Shown piece after piece: positions 56,277 to 64,000 of a stretch of DNA of 64,000 bases. The position numbers were made by a program, and so were the translations under genes. The stretch is from assembly GCA_027064585.1 (NCBI GenBank), contig JAMOPI010000029.1:17374-81373 (forward strand), given 5' to 3'. The notes beneath the pieces are model-generated. The model searched no databases and was not told where the DNA came from. It saw only the letters and a list, made by a program, of their open reading frames with translations. This stretch comes from Candidatus Desulfofervidaceae bacterium (GTDB lineage: Bacteria; Desulfobacterota; Desulfofervidia; Desulfofervidales; Desulfofervidaceae). Every line of letters starts with the position of its first letter. Position 1 is the stretch's first letter.

Positions 56277-57766
56277 GCAGAGGAATCAACCCTGCTTAAA
56301 AGCGAACTCCTACTCCCTATCCCTAAGGACTCGGGAGATACTTGGTAAAGAAAATCAACCAGTTTACTTTTTTGAGGATTACAAAGCTTCTTAAACAAGC
56401 TCTTTAAGTCATGAAAAACTCTTAAAAGCTTTGCCCCTACCCTTAAAATATTAAATGCACCCACCAAGTCGGCATTAAAAACCTTTCCTAAAACCTTGTC
56501 TTTTAACAACCCTCTTTTAATGCGTCTTGCCTCACAGAGGCTTTTTTCTTTCTTTTCCCTTACTTTTAAAATGTCTGCTAGGGGAGAGGTCTTTGAGGTA
56601 AAGGCTTCACCTACCTCTACAACCTCTATACCTGCTGCTTTGGCTTTGTATTTAATCAAATTGATCAGTCTTCTAAACGGAATTGAAACAAAATGCTGGT
56701 TGTTTTTCCTGCCTATGTTTATACCATCCTTGCTCTCTGTTACTCCTTTGCCTATGTAAAGCCTTTTATGACCACTTAATATTAAAAGCTCAACTACCTT
56801 TCTACTTATCTTGTGAAAGTCATTATCTAACTTCCTCCTTCTGTAGGCTGAAAGCTCTTTTAATTGAATTATTTTTTCTTGAAGTAACCTTTCTAACTCT
56901 TGGGTCTTTTCTTTTTTAAGCTTGTTTTGAATAGTATCTATCTCTGCTTGCAGTTTAGCCCTCTCTTTATTATACCACTGGTTAAATGCCTTAATTTCCT
57001 TCCCCGAAACAATCAAACTTTTTAGTTGCGGGTTTGTAGAAACTAAGGCTATTAAGTTATTTAGCCCTAAATCTATTCCTGCCAGGTATTGATGATTATT
57101 AACAAGTGACAGTTCTATCTTATAGACAACATCCACATAAATATCTGTCCCAAACATCTTTATTCTTAAACTTCTAACCTCATAATCAAAGTTTTTAGGT
57201 AATTTGAGCTTTATAAATTCTTTGCTCCTGGTTCTGAGTTTAATCAAGATGCTGTTCTCTAATTGTTTAAAGGTATTGAGATTGAATTCTACTGAAAAGG
57301 TCATTAAAAACTTAAGTTTCTTAGGTTTTGGAGGTTTAGGAACACCTTTAAATTTCTCTAGCTCTTTTAAATATGCCTTGTAAGCGTTTCTATAGCTATT
57401 AAAACTTCTCCCTACATCCCTTATTACCTGTTGCAGGGCATAGTTGTTATCAACCTTTCTTTTTTGCCCTTTTAAAACTTCAAGAAGTTCTTTTAACTCT
57501 TTATCCTTCACAATGTTTTCTTTGACTTCTTTAAACTGCTTAAGTTTCTCCTCCTTCTTTGAGGAGTATTCCTTATCTGCCATAAACCCATAAAGGATTG
57601 AGCTGTCAGTCGGATAATATCCGTAAAGCTCTTTGTATCTTTTTATGAATTTTATGAAGAGGATTAAGAGGTTTTTAAAGTGAGCAAGGTCAAAAAGGAG
57701 TTTTCTGACCTCCTCTTTTCTCTCTTTTCCAGACACTCTGATCGTTAAAACTCTATTTGAGAGCAT
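56243..57766 (-). CDS. tnpB: TnpB-family RNA-guided nuclease, zinc-ribbonless lineage
   Basis: RuvC-like nuclease of IS607/IS605 elements. The first Asp is D232 (AGIDLGLNN). The usual Glu motif is absent from KRLYIGKGVTESKDG, but a Glu is found at E387 (VGEAFTSKTSPL). The third Asp is D433 (VFNADLVGAFNI). The CxxC zinc ribbon normally between the last two motifs is replaced by a stretch with RRIKRGLL, as in a TnpB subset that reads EESYTSKASF there. 507 aa, longer than typical 400. Its start lies inside a TnpA remnant. Activity is uncertain. Confidence 0.85.
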   Translation of the reverse strand: MLSNRVLTIRVSGKERKEEVRKLLFDLAHFKNLLILFIKFIKRYKELYGYYPTDSSILYGFMADKEYSSKKEEKLKQFKEVKENIVKDKELKELLEVLKGQKRKVDNNYALQQVIRDVGRSFNSYRNAYKAYLKELEKFKGVPKPPKPKKLKFLMTFSVEFNLNTFKQLENSILIKLRTRSKEFIKLKLPKNFDYEVRSLRIKMFGTDIYVDVVYKIELSLVNNHQYLAGIDLGLNNLIALVSTNPQLKSLIVSGKEIKAFNQWYNKERAKLQAEIDTIQNKLKKEKTQELERLLQEKIIQLKELSAYRRRKLDNDFHKISRKVVELLILSGHKRLYIGKGVTESKDGINIGRKNNQHFVSIPFRRLINLIKYKAKAAGIEVVEVGEAFTSKTSPLADILKVREKKEKSLCEARRIKRGLLKDKVLGKVFNADLVGAFNILRVGAKLLRVFHDLKSLFKKLCNPQKSKLVDFLYQVSPESLGIGSRSSLLSRVDSSAYRLCSNLTIF

Positions 57767-57884
57767 CTTCTAAAACTTTCCTTTTTCGTTCCGTAACGAT
57801 TAAACAAGTATCAAAGTTTAAAGCACTTGCAATGTCTTTGTAAACCCCATCTATCTTCCATCCTCTTGCTATGCAGAGCTTTCA
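57753..57884 (-). pseudogene. IS607-type serine recombinase (TnpA) remnant
   Basis: A short frame reads ARGWKIDGVYKDIASALNFD, matching the IS607 TnpA motif (KGW-I--VYKDIASGLNF). It then jumps to a short tail ending KRKVLEDALK and a TAG that overlaps the tnpB start, the normal TnpA-TnpB junction. The catalytic N-terminal serine part and the middle are missing. Confidence 0.6.
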
Positions 57885-57942
57885 GAACCTTGAAAAGTGG
57901 TATTTTTAATACATATTGTCAAGTGTAGCTAAAAATTAGTGG

Positions 57943-58695
57943 TTATACCTTTAAATGCAGCAAATCTTGCCCAATAAACACAGGGCCAGTATAAGTTCTC
58001 CGGCATGCGGCCAGGACGTCTATTTTTTCGCATGCAGGATAAAGATGAACAAGAAGTAAAGCCTTTGCCTTAGCCTCCTTTGCCAGTTTTCCAGCTAAGG
58101 CAGGGGTAAGGTGTCCTTCTACCTTATAAGGAAATGAGGCCTCACAAATAAGAAGGTCAGCATCTTTGATTGCCTCTATCAGACCCGGATCGTAATCCGT
58201 ATCACCTGTATAGACAATCTTTTTGCCTTCATGATAAATACAATAACCTTGGCTGTGTTCGGTATGAGGGGTCTTAAAGGCAATAATTTCTACGTCTTCA
58301 TGGCCCCAAGGGGTGTTTGGTGCAATTTCAAACAGTTCTACCTTTTCCTTTGGTGGCTCTACCCAGTGACCAAACGTTTGTTTTAGCCTTTCATAAAAGT
58401 TTAAGAAGCCAGGAGGTCCGCCGATAAAAACAGGTATCGTGCGTTCAAAGGCAAGGCTATTTTTAGAAACAAAGAGAAAATGAATAAGATCAGCCACATG
58501 ATCAGGATGAAAATGGGTATAAAGAATCAGGTTTAACTGGGAAAAGTGAATGTCTGCCTTTAAAAGTTGTCTTAAGGTGCCAGGGCCACTGTCTAAAAGA
58601 ACATGTGTATTGGCTGTTTTAATAACCATTGCTGGTGAGGCCCTTCTTAAAGAGGGCACACCTGTCCCTGAACCAATCACAATTACCTCTGGCAT
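57943..58695 (-). CDS. MBL-fold metallohydrolase, RNase Z-like
   Basis: Metallo-beta-lactamase fold with the dizinc motif THFHPDHVADL, later H in TPHTEHSQGY, D in YTGDTDYDPG, and LLVHLYP. The arrangement resembles RNase Z/ElaC-like phosphodiesterases, but the exosite arm is lacking, so tRNA processing is not assured. 250 aa. It overlaps the upstream flavoprotein gene by 13 bp. Confidence 0.85.
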   Translation of the reverse strand: MPEVIVIGSGTGVPSLRRASPAMVIKTANTHVLLDSGPGTLRQLLKADIHFSQLNLILYTHFHPDHVADLIHFLFVSKNSLAFERTIPVFIGGPPGFLNFYERLKQTFGHWVEPPKEKVELFEIAPNTPWGHEDVEIIAFKTPHTEHSQGYCIYHEGKKIVYTGDTDYDPGLIEAIKDADLLICEASFPYKVEGHLTPALAGKLAKEAKAKALLLVHLYPACEKIDVLAACRRTYTGPVFIGQDLLHLKV

Positions 58696-59234
58696 AGCCT
58701 TTCTCCTGCGACAAAGGCTTCCTTTAAGGCCGTGGGATGGCCTTTAATAGCCCCCTTGGCATCAATATTGGCATAGGTAAGGCTTTCTTTAAGGGAAAAA
58801 CCAGTGCTATTTAAAAAATATTTTATCGTCAAAATTACCCCATCAAACAGCCTTTTGCCCTTGCTGCCACCTACACTGATTAAATATCCAGGTTTTGTCG
58901 GTTTTTTTTCTTTATTTTTATGCCAAAGGAGTTGACAACGGTCAATCAATGCCTTGAGCTGAGCCGGCACATTATAAAAATAGACTGGCGTGGCCACCAC
59001 AACAGCCTCTGCCTTTTCTAAGGCCGCATAAATCATCTGCATATCATCATCTAAAGGACAGATAGGTTCTTTTTCACATTTCCCACAGGCCGTGCAGGGA
59101 TAAATAGTCAAATCCCGCACAAAAAGCCTGTTTATTTGACAGCCTGCCTTCTCTGCCCCTTTTAAAAACTGATTTAAAAGTAAGTCTGTATTGCCATCCT
59201 TTCTCGGGCTGCCGTAAATCGCCAAAAGTTGCAT
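58683..59234 (-). CDS. Iron-sulfur flavoprotein / NADPH-dependent FMN reductase family
   Basis: FMN-binding start YGSPRKDGNTDLLL, then a compact cysteine motif YPCTACGKCEKEPICPLDDDM as in anaerobe Isf proteins that hold a [4Fe-4S] cluster next to FMN. VVVATPVYFYNVPAQLKALIDR is the family's second signature. Electron-carrier or oxygen/peroxide reduction role by family. 183 aa. Confidence 0.85.
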   Translation of the reverse strand: MQLLAIYGSPRKDGNTDLLLNQFLKGAEKAGCQINRLFVRDLTIYPCTACGKCEKEPICPLDDDMQMIYAALEKAEAVVVATPVYFYNVPAQLKALIDRCQLLWHKNKEKKPTKPGYLISVGGSKGKRLFDGVILTIKYFLNSTGFSLKESLTYANIDAKGAIKGHPTALKEAFVAGERLCQR

Positions 59235-59265
59235 AGATTAAACATACAGTTAAACTTCTGTCCGG

Positions 59266-60093
59266 TCAACCAGTTTTGATCCTTTCATAAAGGGCAAGGA
59301 GGCTTAAAGGAGGGATATGTTCTGGTCTAGACATGGCATCAAGCCTAAGCTCATCAAGAATACGATTGATTTCTTCCTTGGACCGGTATGGTTTAAGGGT
59401 GTTGAAAATGGCCTTGCGGCGCTTTCCAAACAGGAGTTTAAGGAAAGAAATAAACTGTTTGGAGATGACGGGGGCATCTTGTTTCCACCTTATATGTATC
59501 ACCTCTGAAATGACCTCAGGGCGGGGGTAAAAACTGGCTGGGTTTAGCCGCATCAACGTAGAGATTTCGGCCGTAAGGCCATAGAGCACACTTAAGAGGC
59601 CGTATTTTTTACTCCCACTCCTAGCCTTTAGCCGCTCGGCCACCTCTCTTTGAAGCATAAGGGTTAAATCAGCCATAACTTCCCTTTTTTCTAAAAAGAG
59701 AAACAGCAAGGAAGAACTGATGTAATAGGGCAGATTGCCAACAACTTTTATCCTTTGTCCATACTCCTTGGCCGCCTTTTCGTAGTCATATCTTAAGGCA
59801 TCACCAGGCCATATTTCTACATTCTTTATTCTATGTTCGGCCAGCACTTCTTTTAAGATAGGCACAAGCTCCTTGTCATATTCTATCGCTATAACCCTCT
59901 TTGCCTTCTGAGCCAGGGGTATGGTCAAGGCCCCAAGCCCAGCCCCAATTTCTATCACAAGGTCTGAAGTAGAAATACCTGCCTTTTCTGCAATCTGGCT
60001 GCAAGTAAAGGGATTGAGCAGAAAGTTCTGGCTTAGCTTTGCCTTTGGTTTAAATCCGTATTTGTTTAAAATGGCCTTTAGAGAGAAAGACAT
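59266..60093 (-). CDS. rsmA: 16S rRNA dimethyladenosine transferase RsmA (KsgA)
   Basis: Dimethylates two adjacent adenosines near the 3' end of 16S rRNA. KLSQNFLLN at the start, SAM motif VIEIGAGLGALT, and catalytic NLPYYISS are all present. 275 aa. It overlaps the tsaD 3' end by 16 bp. Confidence 0.96.
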   Translation of the reverse strand: MSFSLKAILNKYGFKPKAKLSQNFLLNPFTCSQIAEKAGISTSDLVIEIGAGLGALTIPLAQKAKRVIAIEYDKELVPILKEVLAEHRIKNVEIWPGDALRYDYEKAAKEYGQRIKVVGNLPYYISSSLLFLFLEKREVMADLTLMLQREVAERLKARSGSKKYGLLSVLYGLTAEISTLMRLNPASFYPRPEVISEVIHIRWKQDAPVISKQFISFLKLLFGKRRKAIFNTLKPYRSKEEINRILDELRLDAMSRPEHIPPLSLLALYERIKTG

Positions 60094-61079
60094 ACAGGAT
60101 ACCTGGAAATAGCGTCAAAGTCATAAGAGGCCAGTTTATTGGCCTTAAAATAATGATAGCCAAGCCCTGCGATCATGGCGGCGTTATCGGTGCAAAGATG
60201 AGGAGGGGGAAAAAATACCTCTATTCCTTCCTTTTTAGCCTTAGCCAAGAGTTTTTCTCTAAGCCGTTTATTGGCCGCTACGCCTCCGGCCACAACCAAA
60301 CGCGACAAGCGAAAGTCCTTTACGGCTTGCATACACTTGCTGACCAAGGTGTCTACGACCGCCTCTTGAAAAGAAGCGGCGATGTCGGCCTTATTGGCTT
60401 GAGGGTGCTGCCGTAAAAAATTGGCTACAGCCGTCTTTAAACCGCTAAAGCTGACATTGTAGTCCTTACGGTCAAGCATAGGGCGGGGAAAGGCAATGGC
60501 ACTGGGATTACCACTTTGGGCTGCCTTTTCAATAGAAATGCCCCCTGGATAGGGCAAACCTAACATTTTAGCCACTTTATCAAAGGCCTCGCCTGCCGCA
60601 TCATCCAAGGTTTGGCCTAGCTGGGTGATGTCTAAAAAGTCCTTAGCTAAATATAAATTCGTATGTCCGCCTGAAACGACCATCCCGATAAAGGGAAAGG
60701 CAGGTGCTCGTTTTTCTAAAAAAACGGCCATAAGATGGGCTTCTAGGTGATTGACTGCCACTAGAGGCTTTTTTAAGGCAAAACTCATGGCCTTGGCCAC
60801 GCAAATACCTACCAAAAGCGCACCAACCAAGCCAGGCCCTTGTGTTACGGCGATGACATCTATGTCTTTAAGGCCAATACCTGCCTCCTTTAGGGCTTTG
60901 TTTACAACCTTTAGGATGACCTCAACATGCTTACGGGAGGCAATCTCTGGCACTACCCCACCATAGGGCCGATGCAGGGCAATTTGAGAGTAAACAATAG
61001 AAGAAAGTACCTTACGCCCGTCTGCTACCACCGCCGCCGCGGTTTCATCACAAGAGGTTTCTATACCTAAGACCAGCAT
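60078..61079 (-). CDS. tsaD: tRNA threonylcarbamoyladenosine transferase TsaD
   Basis: Final transfer in t6A tRNA modification. VLGIETSCDETAAAVV at the start, metal site HLEAHLMA, and VVSGGHTNLYLAKD, VAGGVAANKRLRE, PPHLCTDNAAMIA. An in-frame start 18 bp upstream adds MGYHGF; the later ATG fits the family start. 333 aa. It is divergent from rph with a short spacer. Confidence 0.95.
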   Translation of the reverse strand: MLVLGIETSCDETAAAVVADGRKVLSSIVYSQIALHRPYGGVVPEIASRKHVEVILKVVNKALKEAGIGLKDIDVIAVTQGPGLVGALLVGICVAKAMSFALKKPLVAVNHLEAHLMAVFLEKRAPAFPFIGMVVSGGHTNLYLAKDFLDITQLGQTLDDAAGEAFDKVAKMLGLPYPGGISIEKAAQSGNPSAIAFPRPMLDRKDYNVSFSGLKTAVANFLRQHPQANKADIAASFQEAVVDTLVSKCMQAVKDFRLSRLVVAGGVAANKRLREKLLAKAKKEGIEVFFPPPHLCTDNAAMIAGLGYHYFKANKLASYDFDAISRYPVCLSL

Positions 61080-61170
61080 AAATCCATGATAACCCAAATG
61101 CAGAAAAGAAACAACGGTGTTGCTTTTCTCTTTTGCGCGTGGTAAATTGCCTGCACCAAGGAGGAAGACA

Positions 61171-61917
61171 ATGCGGTCAGACGGAAGACGTGCCGATGAG
61201 TTGAGGCCAGTTTCTGTTATACGTCCTTTTAATCGTTACGCTGAGGGGTCGGTCCTGATCTCTCTAGGAGAGACAAAGGTCATCTGCACGGCCTCAGTAG
61301 AAGAAAGTGTGCCTCCTTTTCGCAAAGGAAGTGGTAAGGGTTGGATTACGGCCGAATATAATATGCTGCCGCGGGCAACCCAAACCCGTACTCCACGGGC
61401 CGAGGCCGGTAAAGTCAAAGGCAGAACACATGAAATCCAAAGGATGATTGGACGCTCACTGCGGGGAATAATGGACTTTGACGCTTTAGGGGAGAGAACC
61501 ATTTGGATTGACTGTGATGTTATTCAGGCCGATGGCGGCACACGCACCGCTGCTATTACTGGGGCCTTTATCGCCCTCTGTGATGCCTGCTCCTGGTTGG
61601 TAAAAGAGGATAAGATTGAACGCTTTCCGATAAAAGACTATCTAGCCGCCATCAGCGTGGGTATTGTCAACGGAGAGCTTCTTTTAGATCTAAACTATGA
61701 AGAGGATGTAACCGCAGCCGTAGACGCCAACTTTGTCATGACTGGTAAGGAAGAATTGGTAGAGCTGCAGGCTACAGGTGAGGAAGGACCTTTCAGCTGG
61801 GAAATTTTTGTCCAGATGCGCAATCTGGCCTGGCAGGGCATTGCCCAGCTTATAGAAAAACAAAAAGAAATTTTAAAGGATTTGCCCTATGAAATTGCTA
61901 CTTGCCACAAGGAATAA
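61171..61917 (+). CDS. rph: Ribonuclease PH
   Basis: Phosphorolytic 3'-5' trimming of tRNA. The family start [14 protein letters not shown] follows AAGGAGGAAGACA, which decides this ATG over an in-frame codon 54 bp upstream. [22 protein letters not shown] and [19 protein letters not shown] are signatures. 248 aa. rdgB overlaps its end by 29 bp. A hairpin (AGAAAAG/CTTTTCT) lies upstream at about 61101-61128. Confidence 0.95.
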   Translation: MRSDGRRADELRPVSVIRPFNRYAEGSVLISLGETKVICTASVEESVPPFRKGSGKGWITAEYNMLPRATQTRTPRAEAGKVKGRTHEIQRMIGRSLRGIMDFDALGERTIWIDCDVIQADGGTRTAAITGAFIALCDACSWLVKEDKIERFPIKDYLAAISVGIVNGELLLDLNYEEDVTAAVDANFVMTGKEELVELQATGEEGPFSWEIFVQMRNLAWQGIAQLIEKQKEILKDLPYEIATCHKE

Positions 61918-62488
61918 GGGAAAAATTGCAGAGATAAAAGAAATTTTGGCTGATTTTCAAGAAATAGAATTACTTTCCCTGGCCGATTTTCCTGATTTGC
62001 CGAAGATAGAAGAAACAGGCACAACCTTTAAAGAAAACGCCATCCTTAAGGCCAAGACTATTGCTAAACTAACAGGCCACCTAACTTTGGCTGATGATTC
62101 TGGGCTGACCGTAGAATACCTAAACGGTGCCCCAGGGGTTTATTCGGCCCGTTATGCCGGTGAAAATGCCACGGATGCTGAAAATAACACCAAGTTACTT
62201 AAGGCCCTTGAAGGTGTGCCTTGGGAAAAGAGAAAGGCAGCCTTTGTCTGTGTCATCGCCCTTTGTAGTCCGCAAGGAGAATGCCATACCTGCGAGGGAC
62301 GATGTGAGGGCATAATTGCGTTAGAACCTAAAGGTAGTTATGGTTTTGGCTATGATCCTCTCTTTTATGTGCCTGCTTATGGTAAGACGATGGCTGAGTT
62401 AGGGTCTGAGATTAAAAACCAGATTAGCCACCGGGCAATGGCCTTAAAGGCCTTAAAACCGCTTTTAAAAAAGATTCTGAAGAAATGA
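61889..62488 (+). CDS. rdgB: Non-canonical purine NTP pyrophosphatase (RdgB/HAM1)
   Basis: Hydrolyses ITP, dITP and XTP to keep them from nucleic acids. [18 protein letters not shown] at the start, [25 protein letters not shown], and [17 protein letters not shown] [11 protein letters not shown]. 199 aa. rph-rdgB is a common pair. Ends at an intrinsic terminator shared with the convergent cytochrome gene. Confidence 0.96.
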   Translation: MKLLLATRNKGKIAEIKEILADFQEIELLSLADFPDLPKIEETGTTFKENAILKAKTIAKLTGHLTLADDSGLTVEYLNGAPGVYSARYAGENATDAENNTKLLKALEGVPWEKRKAAFVCVIALCSPQGECHTCEGRCEGIIALEPKGSYGFGYDPLFYVPAYGKTMAELGSEIKNQISHRAMALKALKPLLKKILKK

Positions 62489-62495
62489 GAGAAAT

Positions 62496-62520
62496 AAGGC
62501 GGGGAAACCCCCGCCTTTTT
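62496..62520. terminator. Intrinsic terminator between rdgB and cytochrome
   Basis: AAGGCGGGG and CCCCGCCTT enclose a 4-base loop, followed by a T run. The opposite strand has few T, so it mainly serves rdgB. Confidence 0.85.
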
Positions 62521-62522
62521 AA

Positions 62523-63614
62523 TTACCGCCTTCTGCCAAAGGGCATCATCAATCTCTTAAGTTGTTTTGCAGTAAGAGGCTCACCATAATCTGTGAACTG
62601 TACCCATTCTTTTTGATCACCCTTTAACGGCACCCACTTTTTACCTTCTTTGTCCAGATAGACCCATTCTAGTTTATCAGGCACCGCAGGCACAACACCC
62701 TTCCAGGGAACAATCTGACCATTTTTATATGCCACCACCGGCACCTTTCTCCCAGCCTTAATGAGCTGCATGGCCTTATTGCCGTGGCAATCGCGGCAAT
62801 CCCTACCCTTGGCCATGACCGAATGGGTAAAATACGGGGCATAGGCAATGAATTTTTTACCTTTATAGACTAGTGTCATGACATTACCTGCCGTTACCTT
62901 ACCTTTATAGTTAATGAGCAGTAGGAAAGATTTCATTGGGATGAAATTACCCTTCTTGCTCTTGGTGGCAATAAAACGACTGAAATGGCAATTATAACAA
63001 GTCATAGCAGAGCGAACATGGCAGGCAGCACAATCTAATTTACCCCTGTGGACACGGTGTGCCCTTAATTTTGGATCAAAGGCAGGGGCATCTCCGCCAC
63101 CTTTATGACAGTTCATACAGTTGGCCTTAACCGCCCCTGGCGCACGCATTGAGTGATACATTATTCCCTCACCATGCACATCTGCACCTTTATGACAACT
63201 GTTACAATTCATGCCAGCCTGAAAATGGACGCCTAGCTGGTCCCTTTGTTTATCAAACTTAAGGGCAAGTGCCTCTCGTCCATGACAGACAAAACAGGTC
63301 TTCATATCCCGCACTTTGGCCAGGGAAAAGGCCATTTTCCCATCTTTATTCACTGCATGGCATTTATCACAACTGGTCACATGACACTTTTTACAACCAA
63401 GTTTATTATAAGGAATGCCAGTAAGGTTCATAAAACCTCTTTGCTCCTCATACCAATACCGCATACCTTCACCAGTAAAATGAAGGCTTTTACAGTAAAA
63501 AGACGAAAAGTATGGGCACTTACACTTACCTTTATCTGCAGCATGACCAAGAGGAGCCATAAAAAAACACACTACTACCAAAGCCACTAGTACTTCTAGC
63601 CTCGCCCTTTTCAT
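62523..63614 (-). CDS. Octaheme c-type cytochrome, periplasmic
   Basis: A signal peptide (KRARLEVLVALVVVCFFMAPL, cut near GHAA-DKG) precedes eight CxxCH heme motifs: CKKCH, CDKCH, CFVCH, CNSCH, CMNCH, CAACH, CYNCH and CRDCH. Many extra His may be distal ligands. A CKSLH near residue 41 resembles a ninth motif with one Cys changed to Leu. The C-terminal 100 residues have no heme. Not a recognised enzyme; most likely an electron-transfer protein in the periplasm. Strong AGGAGGAGG and a good promoter precede it. Confidence 0.88.
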   Translation of the reverse strand: MKRARLEVLVALVVVCFFMAPLGHAADKGKCKCPYFSSFYCKSLHFTGEGMRYWYEEQRGFMNLTGIPYNKLGCKKCHVTSCDKCHAVNKDGKMAFSLAKVRDMKTCFVCHGREALALKFDKQRDQLGVHFQAGMNCNSCHKGADVHGEGIMYHSMRAPGAVKANCMNCHKGGGDAPAFDPKLRAHRVHRGKLDCAACHVRSAMTCYNCHFSRFIATKSKKGNFIPMKSFLLLINYKGKVTAGNVMTLVYKGKKFIAYAPYFTHSVMAKGRDCRDCHGNKAMQLIKAGRKVPVVAYKNGQIVPWKGVVPAVPDKLEWVYLDKEGKKWVPLKGDQKEWVQFTDYGEPLTAKQLKRLMMPFGRRR

Positions 63615-63649
63615 ATCTCCCTCCTCCTTCTAGAGAATTTACTGATTCT

Positions 63650-63678
63650 AAATTATGTCAAAAGTTTATAAATGTCAA
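63650..63678 (-). promoter_or_regulatory. Predicted promoter of octaheme cytochrome
   Basis: On the minus strand a consensus TTGACA (-35) and TAATTT (-10) are 17 bp apart. A second TTGACA overlaps the spacer end. Confidence 0.65.
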
Positions 63679-63691
63679 GTAAACTTCCAAA

Positions 63692-64000
63692 CCCAAAATC
63701 CGCCGATTGATTTATAGTATTCCGCAAAAATTGATGAATTTCCTTTCCTTCTTACTTAAAGAAAGTATACGCCAAGGCCTCGTTAGGTGGTCAAGGGTCT
63801 ACGCTCGCTATAGACCTGCGCCTTTAGGCGCAAGCTGTGCCCTGCGGGCTTGGCCTTGACCGCTAAGCGAGCGAAGGCGCTATAATTATGATTGGGCTTG
63901 AGGAAAAGATGAATGTTTTTCACCTTTTAGGTGAAAGGCGTTTTAAAAAAAAAAAAAACGCTTTATTACAGCCTACTTGTGGGCTCCATTAGAGGGCAAT
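63692..64000. repeat. MITE-like element, copy 2, inverted, runs off window
   Basis: Begins with the terminal repeat CCCAAAATCCG at 63692-63702 and, read in reverse, matches the 14-kb copy. Shared blocks include CACCTAACGAGGCCTTG, GGTCAAGGCC, ATAATTATGATTGGGCTT, CACCTTTTAGGTG and GCTGTAATAAA. It is shorter in the centre, lacking about 130 bp present in the other copy, and has its own hairpins (TGCGCC-TTTA-GGCGCA; GGTCAAGG/CCTTGACC). The outer terminal repeat should lie just beyond base 64000. No gene is present here. Confidence 0.75.

Noticed and set aside
63928..63959. Intrinsic terminator from CACCTTTTAGGTG and the following A-run
   Set aside because: The palindrome leaves only a short stem and it recurs inside both repeat copies, so it is better seen as part of the element.

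Overview
The window reads as one bacterial chromosome segment, low to moderate in GC and very tightly packed. Most neighbouring genes abut or overlap by ATGA-type junctions, and several convergent pairs overlap tail to tail. The gene set suggests a thermophilic, anaerobic Desulfobacterota/Thermodesulfobacteria-like organism. It has an octaheme c-type cytochrome, a Bacillus-type [4Fe-4S] PurF, an iron-sulfur flavoprotein, two YkgJ-type cysteine-cluster proteins, FolE2 in place of FolE, the non-mevalonate isoprenoid gene dxs, a KaiC-like RecA ATPase and several stand-alone ATPases of the kind common in thermophiles. The genus is an inference; no rRNA lies in the window.

Layout. 0-4.6 kb: 3' part of purF, kdsD, a DapA-fold protein lacking the catalytic residues, and a phosphofructokinase. 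4.6-5.2 kb: a decayed VapBC-like toxin-antitoxin pair. 5.2-14 kb: scpA-scpB-rluB, convergent with an addB-addA-K+ channel operon. 14.1-14.5 kb: a 453-bp MITE-like element with terminal inverted repeats; a second copy in the opposite orientation runs off the right edge of the window. 14.5-17.9 kb: minus-strand operon with a small conserved-looking protein, an HD hydrolase, ddl, a degenerate DnaG-core protein, a 110-aa protein and a PAP2 phosphatase. 17.9-20.7 kb: a lone ATPase, then folE2 whose 3' third is duplicated on the far side of a DUF4258/YgiT-type toxin-antitoxin module. 20.8-30.7 kb: MFS transporter, xseAB, tRNA-Leu(TAG), tig-clpP-clpX and lon (proteostasis cluster), and a DUF429 protein. 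30.7-34.6 kb: 5-formyl-THF cyclo-ligase, a DUF4143 ATPase, a YkgJ protein and a substrate-binding protein without a signal peptide. 34.9-43.9 kb: rlmE, yebC, ruvC-ruvA-ruvB, two FtsX/MacB-type permeases, a cysteine hydrolase, a PLDc_N membrane protein and a large MscS channel.

43.9-44.9 kb is an insertion-sequence graveyard with IS5- and IS3-type remnants. 44.9-48.9 kb: YkgJ-pyrF-moaA, then a KaiC-like ATPase paired with an HTH protein. 48.9-52.9 kb: BCAM0308-type zinc-ribbon protein, tlyA, dxs and ispA. 53-56.2 kb: AAA-ATPase/DUF1703 protein and a GT39 glycosyltransferase. 56.2-57.9 kb: an IS607-type remnant carrying a TnpB of the zinc-ribbonless lineage. 57.9-62.5 kb: MBL hydrolase, iron-sulfur flavoprotein, rsmA and tsaD, divergent from rph-rdgB. 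The window ends with the octaheme cytochrome and the second MITE copy.

Most of the window is housekeeping DNA replication, repair, translation and proteolysis. The accessory interest lies in the TIR-bounded repeat family, the folE2 duplication around a toxin-antitoxin module, the IS607/TnpB remnant, the degenerate primase-like protein, the catalytically altered DapA homologue and the KaiC-HTH pair.
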